From: Patescibacteria group bacterium
GTDB lineage: Bacteria; Patescibacteriota; Patescibacteriia; UBA1558; S5-K13
Length of the DNA: 33,446 nt
Direction: 5' to 3'
NCBI GenBank assembly: GCA_028692545.1
Contig: JAQUXC010000011.1
Location: 1-33,446, forward strand
The notes beneath the pieces are model-generated. The model was not told the DNA's origin. It saw nothing but the letters and a program-made list of their open reading frames with translations, and did not search any database. Every line of letters begins with the position of its first letter. Positions within the stretch are counted from its first letter, which is position 1. A program made the translations under genes and the position numbers. This document shows, piece after piece, positions 24,052 through 33,319 of the stretch.

Positions 24052-24264
24052 ATGAAGTTTTTGGACATAATACAAATAATAGTTTCTGTATTACTTATTG
24101 TATCTATATTATTACAAAACCGTGGTGGAGGCTTATCTTCACTTTTTGGTGGTCAAAGCTCTGTATTTCAAGTAAAAAGAGGTGCTGAAAAATTTATTTT
24201 TATATCAACTATAGTTTTGTCAGTTATGTTTTTTGCTTTGGGTTTAGCCCGTCTTCTTGTATAA
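24052..24264 (+). CDS. secG: preprotein translocase subunit SecG
   Basis: The 70-residue protein has two membrane segments (about 3-21 and 47-67) separated by a Gly-rich loop, LLQNRGGGLSSLFGGQSSVF, which is typical of SecG. It assists SecYE in protein export. A strong promoter lies 45 bases upstream. The peptide-binding protein gene follows 49 bases later, an arrangement often seen in CPR genomes. Confidence 0.95.
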   Translation: MKFLDIIQIIVSVLLIVSILLQNRGGGLSSLFGGQSSVFQVKRGAEKFIFISTIVLSVMFFALGLARLLV

Positions 24265-24301
24265 TATATATTAGACCAATTCTTTAAATATCTAATCAAT
24301 A

Positions 24302-24318
24302 AGCACAATACCTGTGCT
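24302..24318 (+). promoter_or_regulatory. hairpin covering the GTG start of the next gene
   Basis: AGCACA and TGTGCT flank a 5-base loop. The presumed GTG start (24314) is inside the 3' arm, so the hairpin would hide it. Confidence 0.4.
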
Positions 24319-26155
24319 CTTAAATTTTCTTAAAAAAATAAAAGTTTTTTTTAAAGAAAGCCATTTTGTTAAAGATGTCTATTATTTTTTTCGTACATCT
24401 TTCTCATCTGTAAAATCTCAATTAAAATTAGATAATTCTATAAATGAGGATAAAAAACTTGTTTTAGATCATAACAAAAGAAAATTACCGACAATAGAAC
24501 AATTAAAACAAATTAAATATTTTTTATCTTTGAAAGAGAAAAGAATACTTATAATATTTATTTTTTTCGCTATAACATCTTTGTTTATATTTTTAGGTAA
24601 AACTTTTTGGAACTTTTTGATTGAAGTTCCTAGATATGGTGGTGAATATACAGAAGGGGTTGTAGGGTCTATAGCTTATATAAATCCATTACTTTCACAA
24701 ACAAATGATGTAGATAGGGATATAAGTAAATTGGTATTTTCTGGTCTTTTTAGAATGAATAATAATGGAGAGTTAGAAAAAGATCTTATTTCAAATTATA
24801 ATATTAGTGATGATCAAAAAATATATACATTTATATTAAAAGATAATATATATTTTCACGATAATGTAAAACTTACAGTAGAAGATATAGAATTTACCTT
24901 GGCATCTATTCAAGACCAGTCTTTTAATAGTCCATTATACAAAACTTTCAAAGGTATAGTATATGAAAAAGTTTCTGATAATTCATTTAAATTGATTTTG
25001 ACTGAAGCGTTTTCTCCTTTTTTATCAACTCTTACTTTTGGAATATTACCAGCTCATCTTTGGCATAATATTCCAGCTGCAAATTCTGGATTAACTGAAT
25101 TAAATAAAAAACCAATAGGAACTGGTCCATTTCAATATAAATCCTTTAAAAAAGATACTAGTGGCAAAATAATTCAATATACTCTTTATAGATTTGATGA
25201 TTATTATGAAAAAAAACCGTATTTAAAAATAATAAATTTTAGACTATTTGATGATACAGATAGTGCTATTGAATATTTAAAAAGTGGAAAAATAAATGGA
25301 ATAGGATTTTTATCACAGGATAATTTATCAAAAGTGAAAGATTTTAATTCAATAAATATACATACTTTTGATATGCCTAGATATATAGCACTTTTTTTCA
25401 ATCCCAAAAATCAAGAATTATTAAAAGATAAAAATATAAGACAGGCAATGTCTTTGGCTATAAATAAAAAAGAACTAGCTCAAGAAGCTGAAATTTCAGA
25501 AAAAGAAGCTTATGGTCCACTGGACTTTATTATAAATTCAGGAACAGATGAATATGATATTAAGAAGTCTGCTGAATTATTAAAAAATGCAGGATGGTCA
25601 CTAGAAGATGGAACACTTAAAAAAGGAGATAAAAAGTTAGAATTTACAATAACAAGTGTTGATAACGCGGAATATATAAAAATTTTACAATATATAAAAA
25701 GACAATGGGGAAAGATTGGAATAGTGACAAACTTAGAGATTATTCCAAAGGATAAAATAACAAGTCAAATAATAGAATCAAGGAATTATCAAATTTTATT
25801 GTATGGTCAAATTTTATCGTATGATCCTGATCCGTATCCATTTTGGCACTCTTCTCAAATTGTATCTGGTTTGAATCTTAGTATATTTGCAGACAAGGAT
25901 ATAGATAGTATTTTAGAATCTGCAAGAGCCACAACATCATTTGATGAGAGAATAAAAAAATATGAAGAATTTCAAAAAATATTAAAAGATCAGTATATGG
26001 CCATATTTTTATTTAGACCTACTTATAATTATCCTGTTTCAAAAAACATAAAAGGTGTAGATGGAAAAATTGTATATTTGTCATCTGATAGATTTTCAAA
26101 TATATATAATTGGTATATAAAAACCAAAAAAACTTTTAAAATTAAAAATAATTAA
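24314..26155 (+). CDS. peptide ABC transporter substrate-binding protein (SBP_bac_5), membrane anchored
   Basis: The 613-residue protein has a cytoplasmic basic N-terminus of about 75 residues, one membrane segment (76-96) and a large outside domain of the SBP_bac_5 family. Recognisable parts are RYGGEYTEGVVGSIAYINPLLSQ, FHDNVKLTVEDIEFTL, KPIGTGPFQYKSF and the NIRQAMSLAINKKEL stretch. Such proteins bind oligopeptides for an ABC transporter; no permease or ATPase genes are adjacent. The GTG start has no Shine-Dalgarno and sits in a hairpin, but the N-terminal sequence that follows resembles that of CPR homologues. Confidence 0.88.
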   Translation: MLLNFLKKIKVFFKESHFVKDVYYFFRTSFSSVKSQLKLDNSINEDKKLVLDHNKRKLPTIEQLKQIKYFLSLKEKRILIIFIFFAITSLFIFLGKTFWNFLIEVPRYGGEYTEGVVGSIAYINPLLSQTNDVDRDISKLVFSGLFRMNNNGELEKDLISNYNISDDQKIYTFILKDNIYFHDNVKLTVEDIEFTLASIQDQSFNSPLYKTFKGIVYEKVSDNSFKLILTEAFSPFLSTLTFGILPAHLWHNIPAANSGLTELNKKPIGTGPFQYKSFKKDTSGKIIQYTLYRFDDYYEKKPYLKIINFRLFDDTDSAIEYLKSGKINGIGFLSQDNLSKVKDFNSINIHTFDMPRYIALFFNPKNQELLKDKNIRQAMSLAINKKELAQEAEISEKEAYGPLDFIINSGTDEYDIKKSAELLKNAGWSLEDGTLKKGDKKLEFTITSVDNAEYIKILQYIKRQWGKIGIVTNLEIIPKDKITSQIIESRNYQILLYGQILSYDPDPYPFWHSSQIVSGLNLSIFADKDIDSILESARATTSFDERIKKYEEFQKILKDQYMAIFLFRPTYNYPVSKNIKGVDGKIVYLSSDRFSNIYNWYIKTKKTFKIKNN

Positions 26156-26167
26156 TTATTTTTAGAA

Positions 26168-26198
26168 AAGATTTATGATTTCTCTATTAATAAATCTT
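26168..26198 (+). terminator. 9-bp hairpin between the binding protein and RNase J
   Basis: AAGATTTAT (26168-26176) and ATAAATCTT (26190-26198) pair perfectly; a weak T-rich run follows. It may be a terminator. Confidence 0.4.
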
Positions 26199-26223
26199 GT
26201 CGTTTTATTATTAAACTAAAAAA

Positions 26224-26238
26224 TCAAGCCAGGCTTGA
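26224..26238. promoter_or_regulatory. 15-bp palindrome just before the RNase J start
   Basis: TCAAGCC-A-GGCTTGA is perfectly symmetric and ends nine bases before the ATG. It could be an operator; the one-base loop makes an RNA hairpin strained. Confidence 0.35.
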
Positions 26239-26246
26239 AAAAAAAT

Positions 26247-28025
26247 ATGAATGCTAAAAACAAACAAATAAATAAAAGAATAAAATTAAATCCACACAAT
26301 ACAGATAAAAAAAATATTTCAGATCCTGCTTCAGAACATGCAGACTCAGGAAAATTTTCAGAAAAAGAAAAATTAAAAGTTATAGTTTTGGGTGGAAATG
26401 AAGAAGTTGGTAGGAATATGACTATTTTGGAATATGAAAATGATATCATAATTATTGATATGGGAGTTTCTTTTCCAGAAGAAGATATGCCTGGAATAGA
26501 TTTGGTTATTCCAAATATAGAATATTTAAGAGGTAAACAAAACAAAATAAGAGGAGTTGTAGTGACTCATGGACATTTAGATCACATTGGAGCAATTCCA
26601 TATTTAATACCAGAGTTAGGAAATCCTACAATATATTCATCACCACTTGCTCTTGGAATAATTCAAAAAAGAGCAGAGGAATTTGATACATTAGCGCCTT
26701 TGAATCTTAGTGCAATAAATTCAGATGATGTTTTGAAATTAGGTGTCTTTACAGTTACATTTTTCAAAGTAAGTCACAATATTCCTGATTCAATGGGTAT
26801 TATAGTAGATACACCTCTTGGAAAAATAGTTCACAGCGGAGATTTTAAGTTGGATTTTGATGGAGCTGTAGAAGATATTCCAGAAATTTCAAAAATAGCA
26901 AGACTCGGAGAGCAAAATATATTAGCCCTTATGTCTGATTCTACAAATGCACCAAAACCAGGACATCAAGTGAGTGAGTCAGAAATTAAAGGTAATCTTT
27001 TTGATATCATAAGAAATGTAAGAGGAAGGGTAATAATTGGAACATTTTCATCACTTTTAAACAGAGTACAACAAATAATTTTGGCTGCAGAAAAATTGAA
27101 TAAAAAAATTATTATAGAGGGTTATAGTATGAAAACAAATGTTGAGATAGCTCATCAGCTTGGTTATCTGAAATACAAAAAAGATACAATTATTACAGAA
27201 AAACAATTAAGAGAATATCCTGATAATAGAATTGTTGTTTGTTGTACTGGTGCCCAAGGAGAAGATAGGGCTGTCTTAATGCGTATAGTAAACAAAGAAC
27301 ACAAATTTTTATCAATACAAAAAGATGATACGGTAATATTTTCATCTTCTGTAATTCCTGGAAATGAACGTGCCGTACAACGTTTGACAGATAGTCTATA
27401 TAGACAAGGAGCAGATGTTGTCCATTATCAGATGATGGATGTTCATGCTGGTGGTCATGGCAAAAAAGAAGATTTGAAGCTTATGATAAATTTGGTAAAA
27501 CCAAAATATTTTATTCCTATTGAAGGTCATCATTCATTTTTGCATATGCATGCAAAGATAGCGGAAGAAACAGGGGTTGATCCAAAAAATATTTTTATTG
27601 CAGATAATGGTCAGGTAATAGAATTTACAAAGCTTGGCGGAAGACTTACAAATAAAAGAGTTCCAAGTGAATATGTGTTTGTAGACGGACTTGGAGTTGG
27701 AGATATATCAAACATTGTTCTTCGTGATAGAAAACAAATGGCCGAAGATGGAATGATTGTAGCAATTGTTACAATTAGTGCAAAAACAGGGGAATTAGTT
27801 CACTCTCCTGATATTATATCTCGTGGCTTTGTTTATATGAAAGAAAACAAAGAACTTATAGAAAAAACAAGAGACACCGTAAGAAAGCTTACGGCAACAC
27901 ACAATCCAAAAAGCATGGCAAATGACATGTATTTGAAGAATAAAATTAGAAATGAATTGGGAAAGTTTTTGTTTGAACAAACAGAAAGACGTCCAATGAT
28001 ACTTCCTGTTGTGATTGAGGTTTAG
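26247..28025 (+). CDS. rnj: ribonuclease J
   Basis: RNase J is a metallo-beta-lactamase-fold enzyme with 5'-3' exo- and endoribonuclease activity in mRNA decay and rRNA maturation. The ATG at 26247 is preferred over an upstream TTG. From this start the product has 592 residues; HGHLDHIGA begins near 108, and GDFKLDFD, SDSTNA, IVVCCTGAQGE and PIEGHHSFLHMHAKIAEETG give the other metal-binding and beta-CASP motifs. A Lys/Asn-rich leader of about 40 residues precedes the catalytic domain. The downstream gene starts 40 bases after its stop. Confidence 0.95.
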   Translation: MNAKNKQINKRIKLNPHNTDKKNISDPASEHADSGKFSEKEKLKVIVLGGNEEVGRNMTILEYENDIIIIDMGVSFPEEDMPGIDLVIPNIEYLRGKQNKIRGVVVTHGHLDHIGAIPYLIPELGNPTIYSSPLALGIIQKRAEEFDTLAPLNLSAINSDDVLKLGVFTVTFFKVSHNIPDSMGIIVDTPLGKIVHSGDFKLDFDGAVEDIPEISKIARLGEQNILALMSDSTNAPKPGHQVSESEIKGNLFDIIRNVRGRVIIGTFSSLLNRVQQIILAAEKLNKKIIIEGYSMKTNVEIAHQLGYLKYKKDTIITEKQLREYPDNRIVVCCTGAQGEDRAVLMRIVNKEHKFLSIQKDDTVIFSSSVIPGNERAVQRLTDSLYRQGADVVHYQMMDVHAGGHGKKEDLKLMINLVKPKYFIPIEGHHSFLHMHAKIAEETGVDPKNIFIADNGQVIEFTKLGGRLTNKRVPSEYVFVDGLGVGDISNIVLRDRKQMAEDGMIVAIVTISAKTGELVHSPDIISRGFVYMKENKELIEKTRDTVRKLTATHNPKSMANDMYLKNKIRNELGKFLFEQTERRPMILPVVIEV

Positions 28026-28065
28026 CTTTTTGTAATATAATATGATTTAAAGATGGATTAAATAT

Positions 28066-29847
28066 ATGCACAAAGAATCAAAGATTTTAAGAGAATTTTC
28101 AAAAGAAAACTTTCAAGATGAAAGAGATGATTCCGCTAAAAAGATTAGAGAGTATAGATCTAAACATTTTAATGCTATAAGACAAAAAGACGAAAAAATA
28201 CAGTCCTTTTCTAATATAGAAGGGGCTATTTCAGAAAATGAAGGTGTAATATTAGAATTGCTTAAGCAGTTAGATGAACTAGGGAATGAGATTGATAATT
28301 TTTCTAATACTTTTTTAAAAAAAATATTAAATCATCAAAAGGTTAAAAACTTACAAGCAGAACTAGTTTTGGGACAAAAATCTTTAGAAGATTTGCAAAA
28401 AGAAATAAGCGAGTTGAAAGAAGAAAAAAAAGTCAAAGATTCTGAATTAATGGAAATTTATTTATTATCAGATTTAAAAGGTGCTGAAATTATTTCAAAA
28501 AATTTTCATGCAAGAGAATTGGAAAAATGGAAAAATTCTGAATATGATTTTGAAACCTTAGAAAAATATTTTAATGAAGATAATTTGAAAAAATTATCAA
28601 TTGATGATTATGTTATTTTGTTACAAAGATTTCCTTCTAACATGGTAACTCATGTTACAAGACAAGGAATAAGGGATCATACGGGACACATGTTTCACAT
28701 GGCGGGAGTTGGTGAATATTCCGAAGGGTTTATGGAGATTTTAAAAGATGGAAGATTGAGATCGCCACTTGGAGTATACTTATCGCAAGAAAACAAAAAA
28801 CAGGCAATTGAAAATTTTTTACATTTAAATTTATACAGTAGCAAAGAAAAAGCACTAGAAGATTTGAATACAAGATTAGATACAAGATCAATGGAGGCGG
28901 CTGGTAGCTATTCTGATTCAAGTGCCATACATTTTGCAACAGAAGAGGTTGCTGATGTTTATTACGGATCTGAAAAATTTAATGAGATGTTTATATGTTT
29001 TCCATCAGCACTAATAGCAAGTCAATATTATTACAATGGAAATATTATAAGCGGTGGAGGTGGATATTGGAATGATGCTTGGGTTTGGGCAAATGAAGAG
29101 AAAGGGATTGATCTTGAGTCTGGAATAGTTTTTATACCAAAGAATGCAAAAGTTGATAAAAAAACAGGGTCTAGGTATGAATTAGATGAAAATCAAAATC
29201 CAATAGTAAATGAGAACAACATAGAAATGTTGAAAAAAATAATACTTGTTGATGATTTTGAAATTGATAGTATAAATAAAGAATTTGAAGAATATAACAA
29301 ATATGATAATTGTATTAAAGAATCTTTTGAATCTTTTTTACAAAAGAATAAAGATAAGATTAGAAAGATGTTAAATATGGAAGATGAGTGTTTATTAAAT
29401 GCTTTTGCTAGAGATCCCTATATTTTAAAAAGAATAAAAGAAACTCATAATATATATTTGAATTATAACAATAATGCTTATGATAATTATGAAACCAGAA
29501 TGAATTCTGAAATAAGAAAGATTTTGGAGGAAAATGGTTTATATTATAAACATGCTACTGATACAATAAATTCTTGTGATTTTTGGGAGAATTATTTTAA
29601 AGAAAGTAGAATAAAAAAACCAAACAAAATTGTTTATTATGAAGAATCTGACCCAAGTTTAGCTTTATATAATTTTAGAAAGAAGAATGGCCTAAATCAT
29701 AGTTTGATTAGAAATCGAGGTAATAATAATGATATGTTGTCTAGCCGTGAAATATCAAGAAAAGATAATATAGTAATATCAAATATTGACCATTTTAAAG
29801 AATTAGCATTTGAGGTTGTGGATGAGTATTTTGACAGAAAGGTTTAA
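28066..29847 (+). CDS. hypothetical coiled-coil protein (593 residues)
   Basis: Residues about 1-145 are highly charged and form coiled coil. The region about 200-400 looks globular and enzyme-like: HVTRQGIRDHTGHMFHMAGVGEYSEGF, LRSPLGVYLSQEN, SSAIHFATEEVADVYYGS and the Gly-rich NIISGGGGYWNDAWVWANEEKG. The C-terminal part has a single-domain feel (residues 470-593) with a basic segment. No family was recognised and no signal peptide or membrane segment is seen. It lies between RNase J and trpS. Its 3' end carries the likely promoter of trpS. Confidence 0.75.
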   Translation: MHKESKILREFSKENFQDERDDSAKKIREYRSKHFNAIRQKDEKIQSFSNIEGAISENEGVILELLKQLDELGNEIDNFSNTFLKKILNHQKVKNLQAELVLGQKSLEDLQKEISELKEEKKVKDSELMEIYLLSDLKGAEIISKNFHARELEKWKNSEYDFETLEKYFNEDNLKKLSIDDYVILLQRFPSNMVTHVTRQGIRDHTGHMFHMAGVGEYSEGFMEILKDGRLRSPLGVYLSQENKKQAIENFLHLNLYSSKEKALEDLNTRLDTRSMEAAGSYSDSSAIHFATEEVADVYYGSEKFNEMFICFPSALIASQYYYNGNIISGGGGYWNDAWVWANEEKGIDLESGIVFIPKNAKVDKKTGSRYELDENQNPIVNENNIEMLKKIILVDDFEIDSINKEFEEYNKYDNCIKESFESFLQKNKDKIRKMLNMEDECLLNAFARDPYILKRIKETHNIYLNYNNNAYDNYETRMNSEIRKILEENGLYYKHATDTINSCDFWENYFKESRIKKPNKIVYYEESDPSLALYNFRKKNGLNHSLIRNRGNNNDMLSSREISRKDNIVISNIDHFKELAFEVVDEYFDRKV

Positions 29848-29859
29848 TAGAATTAATAT
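29831..29859 (+). promoter_or_regulatory. promoter for trpS
   Basis: TTGACA (29831-29836), 17 bases, TAATAT (29854-29859), inside the end of the upstream gene. A start site near 29866 would place the mini-ORF of the next feature at the 5' end of the transcript. Confidence 0.55.
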
Positions 29860-29864
29860 AAAAA

Positions 29865-29902
29865 TATGAAACCTATTAGATAAATATCTATATGTTTATA
29901 AA
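29865..29902 (+). promoter_or_regulatory. leader hairpin with mini-ORF MKPIR, copy 2
   Basis: ATG AAA CCT ATT AGA TAA again encodes MKPIR. It folds as AAAC/GTTT, one mismatch, TAT/ATA, a bulged T, and AGAT-AAAT-ATCT. Relative to copy 1 at 13715-13755, a C-G pair is replaced by T-A at one step, which keeps the stem. Confidence 0.45.
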
Positions 29903-29927
29903 TATTTAATAATATTTTATTGTAAAT

Positions 29928-31097
29928 ATGATAAATCAAAATAATAAAAAAATACTATTTTCAGGAATTCAACCAACAGGGGAAATTCATATTGGTAATT
30001 ATTTGGGTGCAATAAAAAATTGGGTAGAATTACAAAATAGTGGAAATTATAATTGTATATATTCTATTGTAGATCTTCATGCTATAACAATCGATTATGA
30101 TTCAAAAAAATATCAAGACATAATACTTGATTTGGCAGCAACTTTAATAGCTTGTGGAATTGATCCAAAAAAATCAATATTATTTGTTCAATCAAATGTA
30201 AAAGAACATACAGAGCTTTGTTGGTTGCTAAATACAATTACTCCAGTTGCAGAACTTCAAAGAATGACGCAATTCAAGGATAAATCTGGTATTAATATTT
30301 TAATGCAAAATCGTAATAAATTGATTCATGAAGCGCAGTGTCAATTTGAAGAATTAGATAAAGATGCAATTAAAGACTCTACTAATGTTAAAGTTAATAA
30401 AAACAAATATATTAAACTTTTGGAGGCTATTACAAAAAATTATTTTCAGAAAGATTTAGAAGAAAAAACATTTAATGAATCTAAAATTGGTCTTTTAGAT
30501 TATCCAGTTCTTATGGCTTCTGATATTTTGCTTTATAATGCAGAAGTTGTGCCAGTCGGATATGATCAATCACAACATTTGGAACTTACTAATATGATTC
30601 TTAGAAAATTCAACAATAAATTTGGGGAATATTTCAAAAAAGTAAATCCATATATTACAACCGGTGCAAAGATAATGGCATTAAATGATCCAGAAAAGAA
30701 AATGAGTAAATCAATTTCTGGAAGCTATATTTCACTTTCAGATACGCCTGATGAAATTAGAAAAAAAATATCTCGTGCGGTGACGGATTCAAATCCTAGT
30801 GGTGAAATGTCGCATGGTGTAAAAAATTTGTTTGATTTATTATTATTTTTTGAAGCACGTGATATTCATGACAAATTTTTAAAACAATACAAAAATAAAA
30901 TTATAAAATATTCAGAATTAAAATCAGAATTAGCAGATGTGATTATAAAAAAATTAGAACCAATACAATATAAGAAAAAGGAGCTATTAAAAAATCCAAA
31001 AAAATTAAAAAGCATTTTGGATGATGGTGCAAAACAAGCACAAAAAATTGCAAGTAAAAATATATTAGAGATTAAACGTAAAATGGGGTTAATATAA
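29928..31097 (+). CDS. trpS: tryptophanyl-tRNA synthetase with an insertion
   Basis: The class I enzyme charges tRNA-Trp. FSGIQPTGEIHIGNYLGA holds the HIGH-type motif (21-24), and KKMSKS (258-262) is the second signature. DYPVLMASDILLYNAEVVPVG and HLEL follow family order. The length is 389, against ~330 typical. About 60 extra residues lie between TQFKDKS (to 120) and GLLDYP (from 188), where family members usually have a very short link; the insert is Lys/Asn/Glu-rich and helical. The upstream leader carries a mini-ORF hairpin. htpX starts five bases after its stop. Confidence 0.96.
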   Translation: MINQNNKKILFSGIQPTGEIHIGNYLGAIKNWVELQNSGNYNCIYSIVDLHAITIDYDSKKYQDIILDLAATLIACGIDPKKSILFVQSNVKEHTELCWLLNTITPVAELQRMTQFKDKSGINILMQNRNKLIHEAQCQFEELDKDAIKDSTNVKVNKNKYIKLLEAITKNYFQKDLEEKTFNESKIGLLDYPVLMASDILLYNAEVVPVGYDQSQHLELTNMILRKFNNKFGEYFKKVNPYITTGAKIMALNDPEKKMSKSISGSYISLSDTPDEIRKKISRAVTDSNPSGEMSHGVKNLFDLLLFFEARDIHDKFLKQYKNKIIKYSELKSELADVIIKKLEPIQYKKKELLKNPKKLKSILDDGAKQAQKIASKNILEIKRKMGLI

Positions 31098-31101
31098 AAA
31101 T

Positions 31102-32001
31102 ATGTCACAACTTTATCAGCAGATAGATTCAAACAAAAGAAAAACATATATACTTATGTTTCTTTTTGTAGTTTTTATATGTCTTATTACTTGGATTTTT
31201 TCAAAATCTTTTGGTTGGGGATATGAAGTTGTATTTATAGCTGGATTTTTTTCAATAATAACAAGTTTGTATAGTTATTATGGTGGATATCAAGTAGCGC
31301 TTTCATCAGCCGGAGCAAAAGAAATATCAAATCAAAACAATCCATATTTATATAGAATGGTTGAAAATTTATCTATTACAGCTGGAATAAAAATGCCAAA
31401 AGTTTATATAATTCCTGACAATGCAATAAACGCATTTGCAACAGGTCGTGATCCAGAACATTCTCATATTGCTGTTACGAGCGGTGCAATAGAAAAACTT
31501 GAAAATGAAGAATTGGAAGGAGTGATAGCACATGAAATGAGCCATATAAAAAATTATGATATCCGTCTTATGACTATTGTTATAATTTGCGTTGGAATTA
31601 TTACATTACTTTCACAATTTTTCTTGCGAGGAAGATTATTTTCAAGTAGGGACAATGATAAGGGTTCTGGGCAACTTGGCGCAATACTTGTAATAATTGG
31701 TCTCGTACTTGCAATTTTGTCTCCACTTTTTGCTCAGCTTATACAGCTCGCAGTTTCAAGAAAAAGAGAATATTTAGCTGATGCATCTGGTGCACTTTTG
31801 ACTCGTTATGCTGACGGGCTCGCAAATGCTCTTGAGAAAATAAAACTAGAAGACAGGCAACTTATAAGAACAAACAAGGCAACTGCACATTTGTATATTT
31901 CATCTCCTTTCAAAATTGGAGCAAATGGAATAGGTCGTGCTTTTGCAACTCATCCACCAATAGATGACAGAATAAAAAAATTAAGAGCAATGAGTATTTA
32001 G
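31102..32001 (+). CDS. htpX: HtpX-like membrane zinc metalloprotease
   Basis: The 299-residue M48 protease has membrane segments near 15-33 and 41-60 and a pair at about 157-174 and 190-215. HEMSH (144-148) binds zinc, with the third ligand Glu in SRKREYLADASG, and ATHPPIDDRI near the end is typical. HtpX degrades misfolded membrane proteins. It starts four bases after trpS, so they are cotranscribed, and a bidirectional terminator follows. Confidence 0.95.
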   Translation: MSQLYQQIDSNKRKTYILMFLFVVFICLITWIFSKSFGWGYEVVFIAGFFSIITSLYSYYGGYQVALSSAGAKEISNQNNPYLYRMVENLSITAGIKMPKVYIIPDNAINAFATGRDPEHSHIAVTSGAIEKLENEELEGVIAHEMSHIKNYDIRLMTIVIICVGIITLLSQFFLRGRLFSSRDNDKGSGQLGAILVIIGLVLAILSPLFAQLIQLAVSRKREYLADASGALLTRYADGLANALEKIKLEDRQLIRTNKATAHLYISSPFKIGANGIGRAFATHPPIDDRIKKLRAMSI

Positions 32002-32021
32002 AAAAATTTGAAAATATTTTA

Positions 32022-32058
32022 AAGCCCCTGTATCTAACGATACAGGGGCTTATAGTTT
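32022..32058. terminator. bidirectional terminator between htpX and the HD gene
   Basis: AAGCCCCTGTATC (32022-32034) and GATACAGGGGCTT (32039-32051) pair perfectly with a 4-base loop; A/T-rich tracts lie on both sides. Confidence 0.9.
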
Positions 32059-33255
32059 TTATTTGAGAAATAGTTTCTTGGATATTCCTAGGAATTTATT
32101 TTCCATAGGAAAATTTGATGTGATAATCAGCTCTTGTATTTTTGTAAATACACTAAGCCAAGGAATTGATATGTCGTCTGGAAGCTTCATGAATTTATCT
32201 ACAAGAATTTTTATTTCTAGGTCTCTATTGGACATAGATGTGCTTTTTAGAAGGCTATACAAACCATAACTGTCTAATACATTTTTTCTAGGAAGAGGAT
32301 TGTCTAACATTGCAATAACTTCCCATCCAAGTGTTTTTTGATGTTCTCTAAATGAAACCATAACAGAATTTTGAATATCATTTTTTCCGTATGGTGTGTT
32401 TTCATTTTGAGAATTTAAAAACATTTCAACATGTGTTCTCATAGTAGCTATGGTTTTTTTCTGTTCTTCTATGAGAGCAAATGGATACATGTGTTCTTCC
32501 ATGTTTATTTTGTGGAAAACCCTTTCCCCATTTATAATTGTATAATCCTCTTTGTTTGAGAGGAGTGTACAAAAATGTCTGATGAAAAAATATGGACCTA
32601 TGCAGTCCATACGATCACACCATCGAGACATAAATACTGGCCACATAGGAGACCCATCTTCCCACTCATCTTTATATGGTGAAATGATTCTCTCATCTAC
32701 TTCAAAACTTGTCATATAATTGGTGTGGGCTGCTATGGAATATTCTATAAAAGTCATGAGATATTCTGTGTCGATATTATTAAGTTTAAATCCAAATAAA
32801 TTTAGATATTTTTTTATCAAGAGAGCACCAGCTTCAGCATGCCTTATGAAGTTGTTTTTTTCTTGATACCTAGAAACTGGAGTAAAACCAAATATCTTTT
32901 CAGTTAAATCTTTTTTTTCGAATAGAATTAGTCCACTATCATGTTTAGTTCCACCAAAAAATGATGCAATAAAATCCAAAGGATGAATTATCTTTTTAAG
33001 ATTTTCATCAAATCCTAAAAGCATTGCATTTCTGCAGTCTCTAATTATATGTCCGAGATCATGACCCAGTGGCAGATCTTTTAAATCAAATCCGTCAGTT
33101 TTTAGATTTCTTAAAAAATTTTCCATTATGGAAAATTTTGTTATGGAATTGCAGTAAATTTTTTGAGGTTCAGATATCTGTGTCCTAAGCTCAAGAAGCT
33201 TATCATACAAAGATCTTAGTCTCAAAACTACCAGATATTCCTGTTCTCTGTTCAT
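32059..33255 (-). CDS. HD-domain protein, putative metal-dependent phosphohydrolase
   Basis: The 398-residue protein shows HD-type motifs in order: GHDLGH (64-69), KHDSG (104-108), RHAEAG (139-144), AAHTNY (175-180) and RWCDRMD (211-217). These fit the His/Asp metal site of HD phosphohydrolases. The C-terminal half is helical without a recognised motif. No signal or membrane segment is seen. The start is well supported: GGAGGA lies three bases upstream, an unusually strong Shine-Dalgarno for this window. Composition is somewhat richer in G+C than neighbours. It sits between a terminator and a transposase remnant, which hints at gain by transfer. The substrate (nucleotide or other phosphate ester) is unknown. 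Confidence 0.72.
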   Translation of the reverse strand: MNREQEYLVVLRLRSLYDKLLELRTQISEPQKIYCNSITKFSIMENFLRNLKTDGFDLKDLPLGHDLGHIIRDCRNAMLLGFDENLKKIIHPLDFIASFFGGTKHDSGLILFEKKDLTEKIFGFTPVSRYQEKNNFIRHAEAGALLIKKYLNLFGFKLNNIDTEYLMTFIEYSIAAHTNYMTSFEVDERIISPYKDEWEDGSPMWPVFMSRWCDRMDCIGPYFFIRHFCTLLSNKEDYTIINGERVFHKINMEEHMYPFALIEEQKKTIATMRTHVEMFLNSQNENTPYGKNDIQNSVMVSFREHQKTLGWEVIAMLDNPLPRKNVLDSYGLYSLLKSTSMSNRDLEIKILVDKFMKLPDDISIPWLSVFTKIQELIITSNFPMENKFLGISKKLFLK

Positions 33256-33288
33256 TGTTCCTCCAACAATTATTATTTTTAATAATGT

Positions 33289-33317
33289 ACCTTAACAAAA
33301 TTATGTATTTTGGTCAA
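33289..33317 (-). promoter_or_regulatory. candidate promoter for the HD gene
   Basis: On the minus strand TTGACC (33312-33317) is followed after 17 bases by TAAGGT (33289-33294). The -35 lies just outside the end of the transposase element. Confidence 0.45.
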
Positions 33318-33319
33318 TC

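Noticed and set aside
28690-29000. ADP-ribosyltransferase domain in the 28066-29847 protein
   Set aside because: The Arg, Ser-Thr-Ser and Glu-x-Glu motifs cannot be placed in the right order.
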